Part shown: piece by piece, positions 33,744 to 45,123 of the stretch | How positions within the stretch are numbered: position 1 is the stretch's first letter | How the letters are laid out: each line of letters starts with the position of its first letter | Source of the DNA: Isoetes taiwanensis | Taxonomy: Eukaryota; Streptophyta; Lycopodiopsida; Isoetales; Isoetaceae | Length of the DNA: 64,000 nucleotides | NCBI GenBank assembly: GCA_021234155.1 | Contig: JAJEKV010000097.1 | Span: 3,596,074 to 3,660,073 of the forward strand | Direction: 5' to 3' | Translations under genes and position numbers: made by a program | Notes under the pieces: generated by a model | What the model saw: only the letters and a program-made list of their open reading frames with translations | The model's database searches: none | What the model was told of the DNA's origin: nothing

Positions 33744-34007
33744 CCAATGCAAGGCTCCATACACTACCCATGTGTCCTAGCAAAGGAGATACACATTTTG
33801 TGGTTGCCAAATCCCACATCATTATTGCACCATCTTCATCTCCGTGATGCCATATAACGCCCATCAAGTGACATGGCCAAGGACACGACCATTCCCCTAT
33901 GTCCAAAGAATACACACACATGCATTCCCATGATAACCCATAATCTTACGGTCTTGTCACCGGATCCAACCGCAATATAGTTGCAATTGACATGCCATTG
34001 CACACAC
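33744..34007 (-). pseudogene. TAF5: TAF5 (TFIID subunit 5) WD40 exon with a frameshift
   Basis: TAF5 is a core TFIID subunit whose WD40 propeller binds other TAFs in the nucleus. The minus strand reads CVQWHVNCNYIAVGSGDKTV, then GHRGMVVSLAMSLDGRYMAS, then GDEDGAIMMWDLATTKCV and GHMGSVWSLAL. This follows plant TAF5 WD repeats closely. One extra base at 33844 (TCACGGAGAT) breaks the frame between MAS and GDEDG. The match stops at a donor-like GGTAATAT (33744/33743). It begins next to TTTCTGCCG, where an acceptor TTTCTGCAG would be expected. So this is one exon with intron flanks, copied at DNA level. No other TAF5 exons were found nearby, so it is probably a pseudogene fragment. Confidence 0.75.
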
Positions 34008-34039
34008 CGGCAGAAAGTAGTTCTCAAATACATTTAAAT

Positions 34040-35245
34040 TATCATTTTGCTTCAAATCCTTAGAAGTCGCTTTATCTTTCTTTTTAGTTTCTTGTTCATC
34101 GTCCCGCTTCCATTTGAAGCTCGCTCAGATCAACCTCAGATTAGTGGAGCCGCATATATTTATAGATGGGCCCAATATATGATGCTCACCTTCCCATCTT
34201 CACCTTCTATTTCTTTGGCTTCCAATGCGGCTTTGTCCCAAGATCCGCAAATTGCTTTTTCTTGAACCTATCTTCTACTAAATCCAAGCACCAAAGAAAT
34301 CATGGTAAATAACAAGATAGTTACTAAGCTTTTGAATAATATCAATAAAAGTTAACACCTTCTGCTTACCCCCAAGAAATCTCTTTCTCGTTAATAGAAT
34401 CCAATGCCTCTTGCATTTTTCCGTAATGTAGGTGAGTCTTCTTCCCAACTCCGAGGGTCTGACCAGAAAAAACTCGATCATAATCATATAAAGAAACGCA
34501 TTACATTTGGAACTTTGTTAGACCAACCTTTGAGATTTATGTAGCATTCACAATTCCAAGCATCAAAGATGGAATCAGAATATGAAGGTATTGCAATAGA
34601 AGCTCGAAGAATACCGAAAAGAAACTCACAATCAATCAAATGAGATATTCATCTATCTCCGAGAGATGCTTCGTGATTTCACTCAAGAAATATCAAGCAC
34701 AATAAGTTTTTTTTCTTTTCTTCCCCAATGCCTTATTGTTCAACACATAACACCTATGGAAGAAATATAGGAGGAAATTTACGGGCATAATTTGATGTTA
34801 ACCTTATTTTCACGCAATGTCTTTGTAATGTCATTCTCCCCGCACATTTAATCGGCATGTCATTACCTTTAAATGTTCTGGGGATATAAAACCTTCAAGT
34901 TTTTGAAGGTCATGCAAATGCATCGCCTGGGTCCCTCATCTAACTTTGAAAAATGTTCGAGCCGCTTATAAGAGTGCATGCATTATATCATAATATCTTT
35001 TTAAAGGGTAACCACAGTGGTACCATACCTTTCTTGAGCAAATCCCTTTGAAACAAGATCCATGGAGGAATGGACAAAACAGGTAAAGAATGCGGCGTTT
35101 CATTCTCGCAAAGCTCTTAAAATTCGATTCTTCTCCCGCCTCTTCCCTACCCCCCTTTCTCGCCCATCCGCTTCCCTTTTCCATCATTTTTCCTTCAATC
35201 TCTCTCAAATCCAGCCCCAAACCTGATTAATCTTCACAACCCACT
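34040..35245. other. Intergenic DNA, no confident gene
   Basis: Around 35100-35220 the plus strand is pyrimidine-rich (CTTCCCTACCCCCCTTTCTC), which could be a 5' leader. The minus strand has an acidic/basic open frame there (GLDLREIEGKMMEKGSGWAR). Neither can be tied to a gene. Confidence 0.35.
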
Positions 35246-35249
35246 TGAT

Positions 35250-35460
35250 TAATCGAATCCCGACGTGGAAAGCGAACAACACGAAGCCGGCTAGCCGGTT
35301 TGCACAAAGATCCAATTCGACAACGCCGGGCATCGAGCACTTACAGTGCACCAGCCGCTTTTAGCAAATACGAGTATATGCTAGGCATATGCCGGATATA
35401 CCGGATATGCCCACATACCCATTATAAACGAGGGTTTGCCCCCTAGGGGCAAACCCAAAA
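35250..35460 (+). repeat. Family-C element, copy 3, with perfect 11-bp stem
   Basis: Aligned with 30840-31105: GCTAGCCGGTTT, then ATATGCCGGATATACCGGAT, ACCCATTATAAACG and the terminal hairpin at 35432-35456. In the hairpin GGGTTTGCCCC pairs perfectly with GGGGCAAACCC across a CTA loop. The sequence ends CCAAAA. Confidence 0.7.
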
Positions 35461-35469
35461 CGGTTTGAC

Positions 35470-36395
35470 AATGTGAGCTAGAAGGATTAGCAACTCAAAA
35501 AGTGAAAGTCACATTAGAAAAATTGATTTAGAACCATTTCTAGAGCAAACATCCGAGAAACAAATATCACAAAAAGAACTATTGTTTTAAAGATAATCTT
35601 CCAAATGTGGAGTGGGCCGTAAAGAATGATCAAGAAAAATATGATTGTTTAGAAATAGTACATTGCATGTTAAAATACACAAACTAAAAACAAGTAGAAC
35701 AAAAGCTTCTCAATTAGCATCCTAAATTATTAAACCCCAAAAAATCTAGAGGAAAACACGCATATAAAAAGTCTAGAGAGGACAATATGACTTAGAAGCA
35801 ATAGATTCTTTAGTCACAAACAAAAAGGGCAGAACAAGCTTCCACTGAAGAAACCCTTTAAAATCTTTCATTTCAAATCTACTTACAAACCAAAATAACA
35901 TAGTGAATTCTAAAGATTAAGCAACCTAGCATAGCTAAAGAACCAACAAGTAACCTACAAAGAATTAACAAAAAGAAGAAAGAATGAATGAACATTCAAG
36001 GAAAAAGGCTGATGAGAGAGAACATTGAGAGCTTGTGAAAATATATAGAAACAGGAAAACAAGTAATTCCCAAAAAAAGCCAAGGAAAAAAGGCATTTCT
36101 TCTTTCAAGAATGGTGGTTTTATATTCTCTATATTCTCTCTCTATCTCTAAAGTATCTTGTCTTTTATCTGCCATGGGCGATACACGCTTGTCTAACCTT
36201 GCTTTTAGCCATCCCATCGCCGTAAAAACTTGGTCGGAAGGACAAGGTGCCCGATTCTCATGTCGGGGTACAGGCAAATAGATGCGTAAAGAAAGATCAC
36301 AAGGCACTTAAGCTGTACCTAGATGCTGCTTTCCTTCGTAAGCTCGAATGCGATGCTCCGACGACGCTAAGTCGGCACACCATCGCCAGCTAAGT
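35470..36395. other. AT-rich DNA without recognisable genes
   Basis: Purine-rich on the plus strand between 35470 and 36100. No domain-bearing frame was found. Confidence 0.45.
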
Positions 36396-36478
36396 CAATC
36401 CTAGGCTCACGAGAGGCCCACACCAAGATTTTGTACATCCATTTGCCCATGAAGAAGCGCAGACTTATAGCTATTAAT
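36396..36478 (+). mobile_element. Small LINE-B ORF2 fragment
   Basis: A short forward frame reads KILYIHLPMKKRRLIAI (near 36427-36475). This matches the HLPMKKRRLIAS segment of LINE-B copies 1 and 2. Flanks show no further similarity and a T run follows. Confidence 0.5.
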
Positions 36479-36479
36479 T

Positions 36480-38220
36480 TTTTTTTTCTTTTCCATCTTA
36501 ATTAAATCTACTTTTAACCCGACAATTTTATTTTGTTATTAGTTCAACGTAATATAACGTGCTAAGCTGCCTATGGCGTTGAGACTTGACTTGATGCACA
36601 TATCCCTACTCAATGATGCATTTGTTAAGCAGGTGATGTTAATAAGACTTGACTTGATGCACACTACTAATGATATATGTAAAATTCTAGTTTTCATCAT
36701 ATACATTTGCAACTATCTAAGTTGGTCAACATCATTTGATACCTATGCAATAACTAAACTTGGTACCTATATTTACATCTATATGTGAAGGTATGGTCCT
36801 GCACACTATGATTATCACATGTTTCCATTTTGTTGAGATGGTAGTTGAGTGTAATGTTTTGCAATCGACAAGGTTTTAGTCCCCAGATGTCTCTATAGAA
36901 GAATTATATGCGTATGCTCATGAGAAAACTTTATATTTGGGAGGAGCAAGTTTATTTGATTAGGGGTTCTCTTGATAGAACTAGAGGAAGCTATTGGACC
37001 CTTCTTGTGTTGTATATGATACTTAATCTAATGAAGCAACAATATGATCTTTATCTAGCATTGCCTTACATCCATGCAAGGTATACTTTTCCATGTAAGG
37101 TACCTATTGCAATGTTTTCTATATTCTCCAATATTGCTTGCATACTTTATTTAGCTACGCCTATGTGAAAGTGAATGGATGGGAATGCTTAATTGCTGCA
37201 TTTTCATTAACAGAGGCATAAGTCTTTTAATACTAGAGCATGACACTTGATTGATTCATACTTTTGCATATTATTTAGATTGGAATTGCATAGAGTGTTT
37301 TCACATATTGCATGTCTGGCGGACTTGTGTTTGCTCTTTTAACTTGTATAGAAGATTGAGCTTGTTTTACCATGTCAAAATCAGAGTCGCTTATATATAT
37401 TCCTTGCCCAAGATATCACCTCTCCATCTTTTATAAAACTAGATAAATTTCTCTCTTGCATGTTCCGCAATTTTTTCATGCCTCCCTTGATTTGTTATCT
37501 GATCAATTTAACTATATCATTATGTTGTTTGGCCATTCTAGAAGAATGATACAATTCATTTTTTATCCCTGCAAGTCCTCTTGCAGTTCAATGACGATTC
37601 TATTTCTTGCATAAGTCTATGTCAGTTAAACAAAAAATATTGTTGAAAGGTTATTTATCTATTTGTTTAAAATTAGATTTGTTTCATGTGGAAGGTCAAT
37701 TGTGTTGAAATTGTTCAAACTTCTCATCTACACCTTATTTCAACAGCTAATAATAACGCTTTCTGAAGTATATGCCATTTGCATGGACATGGTTTGGCAA
37801 CGTGTGCACGGCAAATCACATCCACTCTAGCAAAGGGGAAGTCATGATTGTGCACATTTTTGCAATCTTGAACATCCAGGAAAGCTAGGGCTTCATGCAA
37901 GCACATAATTTAGCCCCAACTTTTGCATCTCAACACCAGGCATGTGTTTACTACTATTTACTTCGTTGGTTTTCTCCTATTGTTTTAGCAATATGTAAGT
38001 TACTAAGCACATGGTTGTATGGAGTCTTCCCATTCATTGAAAGCTTGACCTTCCTGCAAGTAAAGTGCTTTTGCAAATCCATCGAATTTAGAATTTGATA
38101 GATCAAATACTCCAATTTTCCTAAAAGAAAATTACATTTGAGAAGTCAGAGACACGTCTCCTTTTGGTTATATTGGCCCTGCATAAGAAGGAAGTGAATA
38201 GAACATCGATATACGAAGGA
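36480..38220. other. AT-rich DNA without recognisable genes
   Basis: The phrase AGACTTGACTTGATGCACA occurs twice (near 36582 and 36645), a small tandem duplication. Otherwise nothing coding was identified on either strand. Confidence 0.45.
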
Positions 38221-38224
38221 AAGC

Positions 38225-38292
38225 TAGTATGACAAATTGAATTCAATTGCATTGACTTTTATCATCTACGAAGACCAAAAGTTCTATTAACA
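38225..38292 (-). mobile_element. LINE-B solo 3' tail (minus)
   Basis: Minus strand reads TTTTGGTCTTCGTAGATGAT, AAAAGTCAATGCAATTGAAT, matching the end of LINE-B copy 1 (GGTCTCCGTGGACGATAAAA, GTCATTCAATTCA). No coding part is attached, so it is an extremely 5'-truncated copy. Confidence 0.6.
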
Positions 38293-38429
38293 AAACCGAC
38301 CTTGTTATTGCATGACTAACTTATTATGGAAATAATAAAAATTGATGGACATGCTAACTCGTGCATATCCTCAAGTACAATATTGAATTGTGCTATATCA
38401 TCTTATTGTATAGTCTCACAAAGATACTT

Positions 38430-38525
38430 ATTACACGCCAAGGTTTTTCCTTTGAAAACCATTCATGGGGGGTTATTTAATCCTAGCAGTAATATGCTTG
38501 TTGCTCTTTGTTTGGGTCCCATAGG
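38430..38525 (+). mobile_element. LINE-B 3' tail, left half (split by a DNA element)
   Basis: AAGGTTTTTCC, GAAAACC, a GGGGGGTTATTTAATCCT stretch and TTTGGGTCCCATAGG match the LINE-B 3' UTR at 17818-17912. The match stops at 38525, and the missing rest of the tail resumes at 43308. Confidence 0.75.
38518..38525 (+). repeat. 8-bp target-site duplication, left (CCCATAGG)
   Basis: Identical to 43300-43307. Both copies belong to the LINE-B tail consensus. Confidence 0.75.
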
Positions 38526-38539
38526 GTGTAAAATCGCTA

Positions 38540-40345
38540 GTGGGTAAGCTAACTTTGGCGAAGCGCTTTAAGCACTTTGCGTCAAACTCGCGGACGCCGG
38601 CTTGCCACACCCTTCTCCTCCTTTTCCCCTGGGCGAAAACTCGACGTTGTTTCACCGTTGATGATGGAGGCATGGAGCTGATGATTTTCACAAAGATCGA
38701 GGGTTCAGGCAATTCGGGTGAAGCCCCACGAGGAAGAAACTTGGTTGGGATGTCACCGGACGAGATTGGGATTCGCTTTGGACAAAGAAGTTGAACAAGG
38801 GAAAGATAAAATGGCACTGGCAAAGGAGCATCTTCAAGAGAAGTTGTAAACATCACCGAAAAATCTACAAGAATTATCACAACAAAGAAGTAAGAAAGCA
38901 ACCCGCCCTTGCTTTTGCATTTGAAAATTGCACTAGATCAATACTTGCACCGAGGAACACAAAGTAAATCGGGCTGATTTGTCGGGTAATGCCAAAAGAT
39001 ACCACAACAATAGACAAGTAAAAACAGAGGCGTATGTTGTAGCACATGTTAGAAAAACTGAAATGAAGGCAAAACCAAAGGTGGCAAATGGATCAAATGA
39101 GATCGCATGTGATGAAAACATAAAACCTTAGAGAATGCAAAGACAGAGATTGGAAAATCAGTTTTACTTATCACAAAGAATCTGGAAGCAAGAGGGAAGT
39201 GAGATGAAAGGCAATGAGAAGGCCTCCAATTACGTAAAATGATGTTGGAAGAGGCTGAGAACTTTAAGACAAAGCCACAAATGATTTGGCTACAAAACAA
39301 AGAGGAGTTCAAGCTTAATCCAAACCGTGTGAGTTGGAGGCGTAAATTAAAGATTTGGAGCAGACCGTCCGTATGGAAACTTGGCACAGAACAAGGTACA
39401 AAAAGCAATGAACCCTACATTTGTTAATGAGCAGGCTGTCAAATGTAAACTCAAACTTGAGGAGGAGTTAAAAAGTTCTCGAAGAAGAACAGAGACTCGT
39501 GATTTCTACATAAACAATTTGGAAGTCGAAAATGGATACCCTCAACATTTAGCATCTCTACTATTATAATGAGATAAGTTGTTAGTGGAAGATCCATTTT
39601 ATACATGTTCAAAGATGTGGTCCGGAATTCACTAAAGCTTACAAAGTTAAGTTTAGCATTGAATTACCAACATGAGTATCATATAGCTTGTTGTTCGCTG
39701 TTGAGAGGAGGACAATGTATTCATGGTTGCCCCGAAAGGTGCCGAGGGTGTATTTGACGAAGCTAGGTTTTGGCCATGTTGCAGGTGTGCTTCAAATAGT
39801 ACACCAAAAAGGATGTGTTAATCCATCCCGCAATGGAGGTCTCCATCCTTCAAGGTTCAAAGAAGGACAATGGTGCCATTTGAAGATGCACAACACCTGC
39901 AAAGTCCTATAGGAGTACAAATCAATTGTGATCCATTTGAATGCAACAACAGAATCCACCACCACCACCAAGAAGTCGGGCCCAAGAAGCTATAGAAGAA
40001 GTCGAAAAACAAAGACCAAATTGTAAACACAAAGACTAGCCAGTGGAAAACAACAAATGGGATTGTACACACACCGGCACCTAAGGAAGTTGAGGGAGTA
40101 ATTCCATCTGATGAGGGCAACTTGGGTGAATATTTGCCAAAAGGAAAGGGCGTAAGAACAAAGAGGGGTAAGCCGGAGGATAGCAAAGAAGTTGTTCATG
40201 CTAAGCAAGAAAGAGAACAAGAAGTAGCTATGCTAAAGATGCAGAAGGCCTCAATCATGACACCACACCTATCGGCGTGTGTTTTGAAGAAAAATGCAGA
40301 ATCGCCCTCAAGTTTCGTGAGCCTGATCTTCAACAAGTGATTGTT
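38540..40345 (+). pseudogene. Degenerate coding-like region inside the DNA element
   Basis: Several broken forward frames have protein-like composition: FTVDDGGMELMIFTKIEG near 38655, KTEMKAKPKVANGSNEIACD near 39055, CKLKLEEELKSSRRRTE near 39441 and KEVVHAKQEREQEVAMLKMQ near 40185. The charged, heptad-like parts suggest coiled coil. Stops and frame changes separate them, and it is not clear that they came from one gene. I cannot name a family. They may be exons, with introns, captured by the element, possibly from the gene that supplied the phosphatase domain just downstream. Confidence 0.3.
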
Positions 40346-40599
40346 CCCTTAATAACCCCTTGAAAGGGGTGTGGGCATTGCTGCCAAGAAGGCCACAACT
40401 TAGTGTTGCTTTAAACATTGAATATTATTGATTTTCTTTTGTTGCATTCACTGTAGGGTTACGATTCTGTTAGGTCGAGAATCCCGCCTGATACGTAAAG
40501 TTGCTTCCACATTCAACCCATTTTTCATTTTCATCTTCATCTATTTATTCATGTAGTAATTCCTGCTGTGTAGGTATTCGTGATGTTCCAACGCACTCA

Positions 40600-41040
40600 T
40601 TGTCTTGGCAAAGAAAAGATAAACTCATTGTCTTGGATTTAAATGGTGTGTTGGTAAAAACATTTGGTGCAAATGAACACATACGCTTGGAAGCAGTGGA
40701 TTGACAATGACATACACTAGCGTAAAAAAGTGATATTCGATCGGCGCAATTCTTCTTGAAGACTTTGTTACGTATGTTGTGTTGGTATATGGTCATCAAT
40801 GCAACTCTCTAATGTGGAAGATGTGCTCGCAAGTACTATGTCCGTGATTTGAGGGACGGATTTCAATTTGTATGGGGACAGAAAAAATGTGTGCGCACTA
40901 GCCACCACCCTAACAAACCCGGTCATTCCGGGCCATGATGAAGCCACTTTGGGAAAATATATGAGTCATACCCAAGATTCAAAGGTAAGACTTTGCTTCT
41001 TGATGATTCATTATACAAGTCTTACCTTTAGCGCCCCTCG
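40600..41040 (+). pseudogene. FCP1/NIF-like (HAD) phosphatase domain fragment
   Basis: Family members remove phosphate from Ser, for example in the RNA polymerase II tail, using an Asp nucleophile in a DxDG-type motif. Here KDKLIVLDLNGVLVKTFGA (40617-40673) fits motif I in the plant subgroup that reads LDLNG. It is followed by a stop at 40702. Later frames give GFQFVWGQKKC near 40868, and KGKTLLLDDSLYKSYL (40984-41028) fits motif III with its paired Asp. Intervening stops and frame changes, and the missing motif II, make this a broken copy. It lies inside the 38526-43299 element, so it was probably carried there. Confidence 0.62.
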
Positions 41041-41753
41041 AAATTTCTCACGTTCGTGATTCAAGTTGGATGTCCATGATGAAGTGCTAACAAAGACTCA
41101 CCCCAAAGATAGAAGAAATACCGCAGCCAAGACCGAGGAAAAATGAAGCTACCGGTGAAGAACACACACGATACAAAGCCCGCCTAAGACAGATAGAAAG
41201 ATTATGAAGCTATGCTTGAAAGACTTTCTCGAAAACAATTGCGCTTCCGCAGTTTGTGAAGGAGGAATTGGAGAAGGTTTATGGTGATGAAGATTGTCAT
41301 TCTCCATTGTCGTGATTAAGCCCTCGAGACATTTATGATTATTGGCCCCATTGTCATTTATTTAGGCCAAGGAATCCTACACTTTTCATTTACCATCTTT
41401 ATCTTAATTTAAGAATGTTTTGCTATATTGTTTATGTAGTTCAATGCGTATTTGTCATAAGTTTTTGCTATATTGTTTATATCTACTTCAATGCCGACCG
41501 CAAGGGATGCTTAAAACTTATCAAGTGCTTAAAAAAATTGCCCGCAAGTGCTAGTCCGGTATGAGTCTTAATGGCGAGATACGCTATTGTCATGCAAAGG
41601 ATGCTACTACTAAGTATGTAGTTGCTTAACGCTAGCGTATGTTAATGTCATCAAGCGCTTACTTGATCCCCGAACGTATCTCAAAGCCTTTCTTTGACGT
41701 AACTCAAAGCCCTTCTTGATCCCCTCACTTTCCGTCCCCGTCCACGTTGCTTT

Positions 41754-42014
41754 TCAAATGTCTTCCAAGTAACTAGTAATCAACCCGTGCCATCCATTTC
41801 CTCGTGGACATTTTCTAATTTCTATCCAACCCACATTTTTACACGCCAACATCAAGCGCTTATGATCAAACCACTCCTCATCATCACCTTTTTGTCGTTG
41901 CACCACTTGTCTCCATAAATCACATCGGGTGCACTTGATTGTATGCTCCTGGTCGCACATTCGGGCCGTGGCCACAAATCTCAAAGAAAGCATAATTGTC
42001 ATGAACTCCACCAT
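41754..42014 (-). pseudogene. Unidentified minus-strand coding fragment
   Basis: A minus-strand frame reads MVEFMTIMLSLRFVATARMC, then CTRCDLWRQVVQRQKGDDEE, WFDHKRLMLACKNVGW and IRKCPRGNGWHGLITSYLED. Composition and codon mix are protein-like, with a CTRC pair and several Trp. Upstream (to about 42800) broken frames continue, with AKWPGYFRHREKQFQM near 42540. I do not recognise a family. It lies in the DNA element, opposite in direction to the phosphatase fragment. Confidence 0.3.
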
Positions 42015-43299
42015 TTTCTCAGTCGTTCAATCCCCTCGTGATGATGTATTCAAATTTCAAGTGGTAGATGCAACAACATGTATGCCACTCACACGATCCT
42101 CCTTACAAAACTCGGTTTCAACCTCTCAAAAGTTTGCAATGCAATTTTGATATGAGGATTCTCCTCTAAACCCGAGATAGAATTGCAAATCATAGGGAAA
42201 TCGTGAATGCCAAATAAATGCTACATATAATGAACCCTACAATATAGGATGAATACTTGGTTTACCGACTTCAAGAAGGTGAATTGATGTTCCATCTTTA
42301 TTCCCTGCCTCTAATACATACCTCCTCACGCCTTTCTTGTATGGAGAAACCCTTGTATTTTCTCGTCCCGTAACTTGATAACAAACTTTCTATTGTAATC
42401 TAACATGCTATCCATCCGCTTCCTCCTCCTAACATTGACCAAGGTCCTTCCCCTTTGTTAGCTTGCACCCTTTCTTTGAAAAGCATTTGAAATTGTTTTT
42501 CCCGATGCCGAAAGTAACCCGGCCACTTCGCTTGATTCAATGGCTTGACACCATTTGTACCTTGCCATTATCGTGGTGGACTTCCTTTAACGGCATGTCA
42601 TGATTCCTCTCATACTTATGTTCTTGCATTGTTTCCTTCAAATTATTTTACCATTTGCTTCGCCATAGTGACCGCTTAGATTTCTTTATAGAAGCAATTG
42701 GTAAATCCCTTTACCCTCCAAAGAAGACCGCCAAGGATACCGGCCTTTGTCATTGTCATCAACATTTGTACTAATTTGGTTGAATACTTCATAAATTTCT
42801 CCCCTGAAATTTCTTATTATTCACAAGGGTCACTCTTCAATTTCTTATTCTTTTGAAGGCTAATCTTTAGAAGGGGAATTCTTCTTCATTGCTACCTTCT
42901 TTTTGCATACAATCTCTGCGCCTCTAATCTCTTCCTGCTGCATCAATGGCTCAGAAGTGAATCGAGAGGAATTGGGTTTCATCTATCCCGATTTTTCGCG
43001 GTATTGCAAAATTGGTGAGGGCAAATTGTTGAATTTCTGCTCAGGCAATTCTGGAAACAATTAGTCCCTCCCATTTTGCTTGAATTAAGATGGGTTAGCC
43101 CGCCATCCACCTAATATGGCGGGCCATGCATTCATGTTTCCGCACCAAACAAGCTCATGATTCTCAAATTGCCATTTGATCTGGCACCCTACATGTCAAT
43201 TGATCAATCACATCGCCGTGTTTTAAACATCGCCGATTTTAAGCACTTGTAAGTTTACCGTCCGGACGGTGATTTCGCACCCAAGACCGATTTTTGCAC

Positions 43300-43307
43300 C
43301 CCATAGG
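43300..43307 (+). repeat. 8-bp target-site duplication, right (CCCATAGG)
   Basis: Matches 38518-38525 and leads directly into the rest of the LINE-B tail. Confidence 0.75.
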
Positions 43308-43352
43308 CCAATTGGTCTCCATAGATCTATAAAAATATCGCTCGATCTATTC
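43308..43352 (+). mobile_element. LINE-B 3' tail, right half
   Basis: Continues the tail interrupted at 38525: CCAATTGGTCTCCATAGATC then TATAAAAATATCG. The junction with 38525 reproduces the LINE-B order GGGTCCCATAGGCCAATTGG. Confidence 0.75.
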
Positions 43353-43679
43353 AAATTCTCATGTCTATTATTGATGATTACTTTACTTGGGCTACTATGT
43401 TTGTCTCAAGTTCCCCACCCTCAGAACTCCATTGACAAAATCCAAATTTAGGCCGGACATATTTGAAATAGTAGGAAGATATCCGGGTGAAGATCACAAC
43501 TTTTTCTTTTGTTTTTTCAAAGGAATCGAGGCCTCCTGTTGGAGCTTTGTTGGGTAGGTTTAAGATCATGGAAAGGTGCTAGCTAAGGCTAGAAAATTTT
43601 TCGAGCCAAAACTACCACGTATACTATCACGCAATAACACAAGGGTCAATGCCCACGATTGAATCATCAAATAACATAC

Positions 43680-43815
43680 TTTTATGTGTTAGGGAACCCA
43701 TCGGAGCTTCGGAAGAGCGGCGCCAGCCGCTGGGCGCAGCCCCGAAGGCGCCGCCGCCGGCTTCCTCACGAACCCTCGACCGCCTGCGGGTTACCGGTGA
43801 CGGATCCAATCGGGT
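43680..43815 (+). other. GC-rich island, possible first exon or promoter
   Basis: A CpG-dense patch in AT-rich surroundings contains GGAGCTTCGGAAGAGCGGCG and GCCGCCGCCGGC. It is followed by a donor-like GGGTAGGTGG near 43810 and a T-rich stretch. This recalls a 5' leader exon with its first intron. Open frames exist on both strands across it, so the direction is uncertain and no product is recognised. Confidence 0.3.
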
Positions 43816-44147
43816 AGGTGGAATTTTCGCTCTTGTTTTTCCTTTCCTTTGCAGTATTGATTTCTTCTCGCGTAATGATTCTTTAGAGGAATGGAGTTGT
43901 TGGATTGATTTCTTCAAGCTTCGTGCTTTTCGTGTTAACTTTTGTAGATCTTCTTGTTCAAGGTAGATTCGTAGATAGCCGATGCAAAAAGCAAAGGCTG
44001 GATAGTTTTGTTTCTCGTGTTCCTTCTAAATGAGAAGCTCTGACTCAAGACACAAGATCTAACACCTGCAGCGTAAACCTAATGCAGAAAGGCATAACCG
44101 AGGTAAAACAGGGATTTAAGGATTTGAAGTCCCCTGAGGTAAACAGG

Positions 44148-44306
44148 AAGAACGATGGTGGTGCTGCGGGCGAAGAACGACATGGCGTGTCAGTGGGGAA
44201 GAACGATGCTCATATTGTGGGCGTAAGAACGATGCTCTATTGTGGCGGTGTGTTGTGGCCAAGAACGGAGGCTCTATCGCGGGCGGCGAACGATGGCGGT
44301 ATCGTA
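44148..44306 (+). repeat. Degenerate minisatellite with AAGAACGATG core
   Basis: About six units of 25-40 bp, each starting near AGAACGA followed by a G-rich GTGGTG/GGGCG stretch. The region is GC-rich relative to its flanks. Confidence 0.7.
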
Positions 44307-45123
44307 TAAAGGCCACTCGAATATTTAGGGAATCAAGGTTCCTTAAAAAAAAATAAATGTAAAACATAAAATTCCATCTACCTGGTTTACGCTTTTAATA
44401 ACCTAAGGTGTAAGCTCGTGAATCTTGGAGGCATGTGTACATTTATAACATGCAAAGAAATTGTAGATGTGTATGTCCTTTGTTTATATTACCAACCTTT
44501 TAATGGATTTTTTTAAACAAGGGACCAGAATTAATTTAGTGATTGGATGTTTTGGAACAACGCACATTAAGTCAACATTACATATTGCTACATTGCTAAG
44601 TAAATTAATAGTTTAATTTCATATGCGGCATGTATTATGAAAGGTGTTTCAATAGGCTCGTTCAGCAATTGAACATGCATCATTTGTCGGTGATTACGTT
44701 CGCGATACATGTTTTTTAGTCATAAGGCCTAAATGGCAACATGCCCATCTATAAAACAATAAGCTCTCTTGTTGTGAAGTCATTGTAAACTTTAATTTGC
44801 TTTTTTTTGTCATGTCCAATTTGACTTCAGCTTCATTGATTAAATGGTCAATATTGGATTTACATATGTGACGGGGTTTGGTAGCATATGTCCATTTCAA
44901 TTTTTCAAAAGACATAGTCTTCCATCTCGAGGAACTACGCTAACTTCAATTTTGTTATTGGGGTTTCAGTCTAATTGGTAAACAAGAGCGTAAATATAAT
45001 AGGATTCATATGGCAAATACTACAACATAACATAATTGCGTACTACCCTCATCAACTAGTGAGCCATGTAGAAGCCCTACAAGCTAAAAGATTATATACG
45101 TTTAAGCCTTCGCTTGAAAGTTA

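Larger units (their letters stand above)
38526..43299. mobile_element. 4.77-kb DNA element carrying coding fragments, inserted in a LINE-B tail
   Basis: The left end GTGTAAAATCG and the inverted right end GTGCAAAAATCG are similar. Further in, GGTAAGCTAACTT and GGTAAACTTAC also resemble each other, suggesting longer decayed inverted repeats. The insert is bounded by the 8-bp direct repeat CCCATAGG, and removing it restores a normal LINE-B tail. No transposase was recognised. The interior contains an FCP1/NIF-like phosphatase fragment, a charged coiled-coil-like region and an unidentified minus-strand fragment. An 8-bp duplication fits hAT. Captured gene pieces recall Pack-MULE elements, which normally give 9 bp. 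The superfamily is therefore unresolved. Confidence 0.68.

Noticed and set aside
32631-34007. Terminal exon and TAF5 exon as one gene
   Set aside because: They share strand and are close, but the terminal exon has none of the C-terminal WD repeats expected after the TAF5 block, and no linking exons were seen.
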